The position numbers were made by a program, and so were the translations under genes. Below are positions 57,959 to 64,000 of a DNA stretch of 64,000 nucleotides, in pieces. Within the stretch, counting starts at the first letter, position 1; each line of letters opens with the position of its first letter. The stretch comes from Neoarius graeffei (taxonomy: Eukaryota; Chordata; Actinopteri; Siluriformes; Ariidae). The stretch covers positions 8,356,793 to 8,420,792 of the forward strand of contig NC_083570.1 of the NCBI RefSeq assembly GCF_027579695.1. Direction: 5' to 3'. Below the pieces are notes generated by a model. That model saw nothing but the letters and a program-made list of their open reading frames with translations. It made no database searches and had not been told where the DNA came from.

Positions 57959-59842
57959 GCGTGATTGGGAGGAACGGCCTCCCCGATCTGAACCCGAGTG
58001 GTGTTTTGTTATTGGACTTCTGTGCTAGTCACGGTTTGTCCTTAACGAACACCATGTTCAAGCATAGTGGTGTCCATAAGTGTACGTGGCACCAGGACAC
58101 CTTAGGTCGGAGGTCGATGATTGACTTTGTTGTCGTTTCATCTGATCTCCGGCCCTATGTCTTGGACACTTGGGTGAAGAGAGGGGCTGAGCTGTCAACT
58201 GACCACCACCTGGTGGTGAGTTGGATCCGCTGGCAGAGGAGGAAGCCAGACAGACCTGGCAGGCCCAAACGTATGGTGAGGGTCTGCTTGGAACGTCTGG
58301 CCGAGCACTCTGTCGGGGAGGTCTTTAACTCCCACCTCCGGGAGAGCTTCTCCCAGCTTCCGAGGGAGGCAGGGGACATTGAGTGTGAGTGGACCATGTT
58401 CTCTGCCTCCATTGTCGACGCGGCTGTTCGGAGCTGTGGACGCAAGGTCTCTGGTGCCTGTCATGGCGGCAATCCCCGAACCCGGTGGTGGACACTGGAA
58501 ATAAGGGATGCCGTCACGCTGAAGAAGGAGTCCTATTGGGCCATGTTGGCCTCTGGGACTCCTGAGGCAGCTGACGGGTATTGGCAGGCCAGGCATGCCG
58601 CAGCTCGGGCAGTTGCGGAGGCAAAAACTCGGAACTGGGAGGAGTTTGGTGAGGCCATGGAGGAGGACTATTGGTCGGTCTCGAAGAAATTCTGGCAAAC
58701 CGTCCGGCGCCTCAGGAGGGGGAAGCAGTACTCTGCCAACACTGTTTACATTGCGGGTGGGGAGATGTTGACCTCGACTGGGGATATTGTCGGGCGGTGG
58801 AAGGAATACTTCGAGGATCTCAATTCCACTGTCACATCTTCCACTGAGGAAGCGGAGGCTGATGACTCAGAGGTGGACTCGCCCATTACCCAAGCCGAAG
58901 TCACTGAGGTGGTTTGCAAGCTCCTCGGTGGCAAGGTACCGGGGGTGGATGAGATCCGCCCTGAGTATCTCAAGTCTCTGGATGTTGTGGGGCTGTCTTG
59001 GCTGACACGCTTCTGCAACATCGCGTGGCGGTTGGGGACAGTGCCTCTGGTGTGGCAGACCGGGGTGGTGGTCCATCTTTTTAAGAAAGGGGACCAGAGA
59101 GTGTGCTCCAATTATAGGGGAATCACACTTCTCAGCCTCCCCGGGAAGGTTTACTCCAGGGTATTGGAGAGGAGAATTTGGCCAATAGTCGAACCTCGGA
59201 TCCAGGAGGAACAATGTGGTTTTCGTCCTGGTCGTGGAACACTGGACCAGCTCTATACCCTTCATAGGGTACTCGAGAGTTCATGGGAGTTTGCCCAACC
59301 AGTCCACATGTGCTTTGTGGATCTGGAGAAGGCATTCGACCGTGTCCCTTGTGGTGGTATCCTGTGGGGGGGTGCTTCGGGAGTATGGGGTTCGGGGCTC
59401 TTTGCTAAGGGCTGTCCGGTCCCTGTACGAATGGAGCAGGAGTCTGGTTCGCATTCCTGGCAGTAAGTCAGACCTGTTCCAAGTGCATGTTGGACTCCGG
59501 CAGGGCTGCCCTTTGTCACCTGTTCTGTTCATAAATTTTATGGACAGAATTTCTAGGTGCAGCCAGGGGCCAGAGGGAATCCTGTTTGGGAACCATAGGA
59601 TTTCATCTCTGCTTTTTGCGGATGATGTTATCCTGTTGGCTTCTTCAAACCAGGACCTTCAGCATGCACTGGGGCGGTTTGCAGTCGAGTGTGAAGCGGC
59701 TGGGATGAGAATCAGCACCTCCAAGTCCGAGGCCATGGTTCTCGACCGGAAAAGGGTGGCTTGTCCTCTCCAGGTTGGTGGAGAAGTCCTGTCTCAAGTG
59801 GAGGAGTTTAAGTATCCAATCTACGGTCGATCTATGTTCTGA
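57959..59842 (+). pseudogene. LINE endonuclease end and reverse transcriptase
   Basis: Continues the LINE protein: [40 protein letters not shown] and STDHHLVV complete the endonuclease (Asp-His motif). [54 protein letters not shown] and [17 protein letters not shown] are reverse transcriptase motifs. The first frame ends at 59466. A shift in the G run near 59366 moves the rest to another frame, with LRQGCPLSPVLFINFMDRIS and SLLFADDVILLASS (the FADD catalytic box). That frame ends at 59842 after EEFKY, where a deletion begins. The two aspartates survive but the protein is broken. Confidence 0.88.
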
Positions 59843-59859
59843 CTCTCACCTATAGTCAT

Positions 59860-60268
59860 GAGCTTTGGGTAATGACCGAAAGAACAAGACCGCGGATACA
59901 AGCGACCGAAATGAGTTTCCTTCGCAGGGTGGCTGGGCGCTCCCTTAGAGATAGGGTGAGCAGCACAGTCACTCAGGTGGAGCTCGGAGTAGAGCTGCTG
60001 CTCCTCCACATCGAGAAGAATCAGCTGAGGTGGCTCGGGCATCTCTTTCGGATGCCTCCTGGACACCTCCCTGGGGAGGTGTTCCAGGCATGTCCTCCCG
60101 GGAGGAGGCCCCAGGGAAGACCCAGGACACACTAGAGGGACTATGTCTCTCGGCTGGTCTGGGAACGCCTCGGTGTTCTTCCCGAGGAGCTGGCCGAGGT
60201 GTCTGGGGAGAGGGAAGTTTGGGCTTCCATGCTCAGACTGCTGCCTCCGCGACCCGGCCCCGGATAAG
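59860..60268 (+). pseudogene. LINE C-terminal domain
   Basis: After the deletion the frame resumes with ELWVMTERTRPRIQATEMSF, LRRVAGRSLRDRV, LLHIEKNQLRWLGHLFRMPP and GRRPQGRPRTH. A stop replaces the expected Trp before RDYVSRL (about 60133); EREVWASMLRLLPPRPGPG-type codons follow. It matches the 32.56-32.86 kb fragment over most of its length and has the segment that copy lacks. Confidence 0.8.
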
Positions 60269-60298
60269 CGGATGAAAATGAGATGAGGTTATTAAGAA

Positions 60299-60595
60299 AA
60301 TTAAAAAGATTTTTTTTTTTAATTGAACAAAAAAGTGAATAAATCAGAAGTTTATTGCCAAGTACGTTCTGCAAATACAAGGAATTTGCTTTGATGATTG
60401 ATGCTTGAACAGTCAAGAGAGAAGAATTAAAAAAAAAAAGCCAAAAGAATAGGAAAATAAATTTTGAGGGGTTTTTTTTGTATTCAATTTTTTTTCCTCC
60501 AAAAATATCAGTGGTTAAAAGATTGTCATAAACCCTAGCTCTGGGAAAACTCACCTTTTGTAATTATATGAAGAAAGCAGCTGCCTTTCAAAAGA
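60299..60595. other. Unassigned AT-rich spacer
   Basis: T and A runs (60311-60320, 60429-60439, 60489-60496); no feature. Confidence 0.45.
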
Positions 60596-60946
60596 TACAG
60601 TTAGGTCCATATATATTTGGACACTGACACAAATTTTGGTTTTTTTACCTGTTTACTGAAACATATTCAAGTTATAGTTATATAATGGACATAAAGTCCA
60701 GACTTTCAGCTTTCATTTGAGGGTATCCACATTAAAATTGGATGAAGGGTTTAGGAGTTTCAGCTCCTTAACATGTGCCACCCTGTTTTTAAAGGGACCA
60801 AAAGTAATTGGACAATTGACTCAAAGGCTATTTCATGGGCAGGTGCGGGCAATTCCTTTATGTCATTCTCAATTAAGCAGATAAAAGGCCTGGAGTTGAT
60901 TTGAGGTGTGGTGCTTGCATTTGGAAGATTTTGCTGTGAAGAAAAC

Positions 60947-61072
60947 ATGCGGTCAAAGGAGCTCTCCTTGCAGGTGAAACAAGCCATCCTTAAGCTGCGA
61001 AAACAGAAAAAACCTATCTGAGAAATTGCTACAATATTAGGAGTGGCAAAATCTACAGTTTGGTACATCCTG

Positions 61073-61134
<62 letters not shown>

Positions 61135-62101
61135 CACTGGTGAACTCATCAATGCAAAAAGACCTGGACACTCACAGAAGACAACAGTGGTGGATGATCG
61201 CAGAATAATTTCCATGGTGAAGAGAAACCCCTTCACAACAGCCAACCAAGTGAACAACACTCTCCAGGAGGTAGGCGTATCAATATCCAAATCTACCATA
61301 AAGAGAAGACTGCATGAAAGTAAATACAGAGGGTTCACTGCACGGTGCAAGCCACTCATAAGCCTCAAGAATAAAAAGGCTAGATTGGACTTTGTTAAAA
61401 AACATCTAAAAAAGCCAGCACAGTTCTGGAAGAACATTCTTTGGACAGATGAAACCAAGATCAACCTCCACCAGAATGATGGAAAGAAAAAAGTATGGCA
61501 AAGGCATGGTACAGCTCATGATCCAAAGCATACCACATCATCTGTAAAACACGGCGGAGGCAGTGTGATGGCTTGGGCATGCATGGCTGCCAGTGGCACT
61601 GGGTCACTAGTGTTTATTGATGATGTGACACAGGACAGAAGCAGCCGGATGAATTCTGAGGTATTCAGAGACATACTGTGTGCTCAAATCCAGCCAAATG
61701 CAGCCAAACTGATTGGTCGGCGTTTCATAATACAGATGGACAATGACCCAAAACATAAAGCCAAAGCAACCCAGGAGTTTATTAAAGCAAAGAAGTGGAA
61801 TATTCTTGAGTGGCCAAGTCAGTCACCTGATCTCAACCCATTTGAGCATGCATTTCACTTGTTAAAGACTAAACTTCAGACAGAAAGGCCCACAAACAAA
61901 CAGCAACTGAAAACCGCTGCAGTAAAGGCCTGGCAGAGCATTAAAAAGGAGGAAACGCAGCGTCTGGTGATGTCCATGAGTTCAAGACTTCAGGCAGTCA
62001 TTGCCAACAAAGGGTTTCAACCAAGTATTAGAAATGAACATTTTATTTACAATTATTTAATTTGTCCAATTACTTTTGAGCCCCTGAAATGGATTGTTTA
62101 A
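60947..62101 (+). pseudogene. Tc1-like transposase with stop and GAAA expansion
   Basis: ATG at 60947 opens MRSKELSLQVKQAILKLRKQ, the helix-turn-helix start, but a TGA at 61019-61021 stops it at codon 25; downstream the frame stays open from 61043 to 62101. Within it, (GAAA)n at 61072-61134 adds about 20 residues of KKER repeat between WYILR and STGELINAKRPG, where the family has none. Catalytic motifs are intact: WTDETK, MDNDPKHKA and SPDLNPFEHAF, with 34 residues between the second Asp and Glu; the last motif has PFEHAF where most have PIE.LW. Loss of the N-terminus probably abolishes DNA binding. A shortened product starting at the ATG at 61043 would lack most of the DNA-binding region. 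Confidence 0.88.
61072..61134. repeat. (GAAA)n microsatellite within transposase
   Basis: About 15 GAAA units. Tetranucleotide steps happen to keep the frame open across this length. Confidence 0.97.
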
Positions 62102-62280
62102 AAATGCTTTAGTTCCTCACATTTTTATGCAATCATTTTGTTCAACCCACTGAATTAAAGCTGAAAGTCTGAACTTCAACTGCATCTGAATTGTTTTGTT
62201 CAAAATTCATTGTGGTTTTGTACAGAACGAAAATTAGAAAAAATGTTGTCTCTGTCCAAATATTTATGGACCTAACTGTA

Positions 62281-62785
62281 TGTGGTTTATTTATGGGATT
62301 TTAGAAAGTGAACACGTTGCTGTAGCCTTTAACTAGCATTGGAACACTTAGGTCCCTTTGTACATACAGTCCTGTGCAAAAGTCTTTGGCACATGTAAAG
62401 AAATGCTGTCGAGCAAAAATGGCTTAAAAATAATGAAATGAAATATTTCAGCATTTAAAAAATACTATAAACAGTAATCAGTAAGCCATAATAAACAAAG
62501 TCAATATTTGGTGTGAGACGACCCTTTGCTTTAAAAAAAAAAAAGGGATAGTAGTCTCGGGTACATTGAGTGCAGTTTTATGTGGAAATGAGCTGTAGGT
62601 TTTACTGAGCATCTTACAGAACCAGCCACGGTTCTTCTGGACACTTTGACTGTCACACTCGCTTCTTCATTTTGCACCAAAACCCAGCAGCCTTCATTAT
62701 GTTTTCTTTTTTAATCTGAAAAGTGCTCTCTTTAAAGTGGTAATATGCTGCTCAGACATATTATGAAGTTTTTTTCAGGAACATA
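62281..62785. other. Unassigned DNA, possible transposon remnant
   Basis: The block acagtcctgtgcaaaagtct at 62366 resembles the terminus of another fish Tc1-like family, but I see no second end. No coding signal. Confidence 0.35.
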
Positions 62786-62797
62786 TTTAATTTTGTG

Positions 62798-63170
62798 GGC
62801 GGCACGGTGGTGTAGTGGTTAGCGCTGTCGCCTCACAGCAAGAAGGTCCGGGTTCGAGCCCTGTGGCCGGCGAGGGCCTTTCTGTGTGGAGTTTGCATGT
62901 TCTCCCCGTGTCCGCGTGGGTTTCCTCCGGGTGCTCCGGTTTCCCCCACAGTCCAAAGACATGCAGGTTAGGTTAACTGGTGACTCTAAATTGACCGTAG
63001 GTGTGAATGTGAGTGTGAATGGTTGTCTGTGTCTATGTGTCAGCCCTGTGATGACCTGGCGACTTGTCCAGGGTGTACCCCGCCTTTCGCCCGTAGTCAG
63101 CTGGGATAGACTCCAGCTTGCCTGCGACCCTGTAGAACAGGATAAAGCGGCTAGAGATAATGAGATGAGA
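62798..63170 (+). mobile_element. SINE (main family), full length with 12-bp duplication
   Basis: Flanked by tttaattttgtg at 62786-62797 and 63171-63182. A-box tggtgtagtgg and B-box gggttcgagccct lie in the first 60 bp. The body contains gcctttctgtgtggagtttg and ccgcctttcgcccgtagtca. The 3' end gataaagcggctagagataa with gatgaga resembles the 3' end of the RTE-like LINE. Confidence 0.96.
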
Positions 63171-63182
63171 TTTAATTTTGTG

Positions 63183-63605
63183 CTGGAAAAAAAATGAACA
63201 TTTGGAACTCTAAAATGTTTTTGTAATGTTTTGACTCGGTAATGTAGATGTCATAAAATAGAAATCTAGAACAAAGTTTGTGTGAAAAAAAATAGGCGAT
63301 AATACTTTCATGTCCTTTGACCAGATAATGCTGAAGTTTAACATTCCCTGCTCTCATTTTTTTTTGGTTCCTGCAGCTCCGTAATTTTATGTCTGCATCC
63401 TTTACTTGTTTTCCAACAATCCCACCCAGCTGTCTTTTGGACTCCATTCTGAGACTTGCGCCATGTTCGAAAGGGATAATTGGGGTGGTATATTTCTGGT
63501 TAAACTCACATAATTTGGAACCTTTGACTCTGTTAAGGAATCAGTGGGCGGAAGATTTAGGTGCTTGGATTGCGGATGGAGTTTGGAAGACAGCTCTAGA
63601 TTAGT
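63183..63605. other. Unassigned non-coding DNA
   Basis: No gene or repeat is recognised. Confidence 0.4.
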
Positions 63606-63765
63606 CTGGCTAACGCGACTGCAAAGCTCTCCGAGCTATTGGTCTGGCCAAGATATTAAGCCCAACTGTTTCCCAGAGCCTGTGGTTGACCCGCCTCCCT
63701 GAAATGCCTCAGTTTGCTACTGGTCGAAGCCAGAAAAGGCTGTGACGAAGCTTAAACCAATCACA

Positions 63766-63940
63766 TCACTCTTTCCTCTGACGTATGCGACGCGACGGGG
63801 CTAACTGGTAGATTAAACTCTTACCGAAGCCGGTCGGGAGCAAGGCGAAAACGTCCTTCCTTTCAATAAATACCTCCAGGGCTGCTCTTTGCTCCGTTTT
63901 CAATGAGAACTTACCGTTGAATGCTTTCAATACAGCATCT
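63766..63940 (-). pseudogene. RecQ-like helicase exon fragment, second copy
   Basis: The segment 63606-63940 is nearly identical to 2177-2520. Its minus strand encodes LKAFNGKFSLKTEQRAALEV, FIERKDVFALLPTGFGKSLI and YQLAPSRRIRQRKE, then stops at 63766-63768. The Walker A TGFGKS is intact; KDVFAL here against KAVFAL at 2.4 kb is the more helicase-like reading. The homology starts at ctggctaacgcga in both copies. It ends at acagcatcta, after which this copy enters a different small palindrome. It may be part of a larger element or gene that continues past the window edge. Confidence 0.65.
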
Positions 63941-64000
63941 ATGCGTAATAGATGCGGAAGCGTGAATGAAGCGCTTCCGGCATAGATTCTGTAAACAATC

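Larger units (their letters stand above)
56161..60286 (+). mobile_element. Long RTE-like LINE with hAT insertion
   Basis: Flanked by ggttatcaagaa (56149-56160) and ggttattaagaa (60287-60298), one mismatch. It starts inside the 5' region and ends in cggataagcggatgaaaatg plus agatga repeats. Endonuclease and reverse transcriptase regions are both present. Damage: the hAT at 56727-57950, a frameshift near 59355-59375, a deletion of about 150 bp near 59820 and a stop at about 60130. The GATG-like tail and domain order suggest the Rex3/RTE group; the clade is from memory. Confidence 0.85.
60598..62278 (+). mobile_element. Tc1-like transposon with microsatellite in its transposase
   Basis: 1681 bp between TA at 60596-60597 and 62279-62280, ends cagttaggtccatatatatt and aaatatttatggacctaactg. 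Inner blocks cagactttcagctttcattt (60699) and its counterpart near 62153 extend the inverted repeats to about 200 bp. The transposase is damaged. Confidence 0.93.

Overview
The window reads as repeat-dense, intergenic DNA of a ray-finned fish (teleost). The grounds are Tc1-like, hAT, TTAA-target and Harbinger-like DNA transposons, a tRNA-derived SINE present about ten times, L1-, Rex1- and RTE-type LINE fragments, long minisatellites, GATA/TATC and CA microsatellites, and a beta-actin retropseudogene. A catfish-like genome would fit the SINE and Tc1 families, but the species cannot be fixed from the sequence alone. I find no convincing host protein-coding gene, tRNA or rRNA gene. Every long open frame belongs to a transposon, a SINE or a tandem repeat. 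Layout: 0.45-3.0 kb is a TTAA-flanked foldback element with about 340-bp inverted arms. It carries a fragment of a RecQ-type helicase exon and is split by a hAT element, itself carrying a SINE tail. Two copies of a Harbinger-like element lie in opposite orientation at 3.2-4.5 and 9.7-10.9 kb, with a small SINE, a TA-flanked MITE and a hAT with an internal 60-bp minisatellite between them. At 13.0-15.9 kb an L1-type LINE tail with a 14-bp target duplication is interrupted by an intact-looking Tc1-like transposon and by a Harbinger fragment. A 60-bp minisatellite fills 16.8-20.2 kb. At 21.9-23.0 kb three SINEs are stacked head to tail, followed by a Tc1 relic and a TTAA element with a THAP-domain exon. 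From 26.3 to 30.25 kb a compound array of GATA and TATC tracts has been hit by a Tc1-type MITE, a second THAP-bearing TTAA element and a Tc1 transposon with an open transposase. At 32.2-32.9 kb an RTE-like LINE copy has its 5' part inverted against its 3' part between 12-bp target duplications (twin-priming outcome). At 35-38 kb there is another TTAA MITE and a second copy of the 13.5-kb Tc1-like element. A mosaic of hAT and Rex1-type pieces, a polypurine tract, a Tc1/mariner relic and the actin retropseudogene follow to 42.3 kb. At 44.6-50.9 kb lies a 33-bp satellite of roughly 170 units with higher-order structure, invaded by a TA-flanked MITE. At 53.1-55 kb a hAT transposase exon is split by about 1.4 kb of a 16-bp minisatellite. 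At 56.2-60.3 kb there is a long RTE-like LINE, broken by a second copy of the hAT seen at 0.6 kb, a frameshift, a deletion and a stop. At 60.6-62.3 kb a Tc1 element has a GAAA microsatellite expanded inside its transposase. The window ends in a second copy of the helicase fragment. How the parts work together: the three Tc1-like transposases at 13.7, 28.7 and 37.1 kb could in principle mobilise themselves and related MITEs. The SINE and the RTE-like LINE share a similar 3' end, which suggests the LINE machinery copies the SINE. The nesting order gives relative ages. I could run no searches; family names come from motif recognition and are labelled as such.
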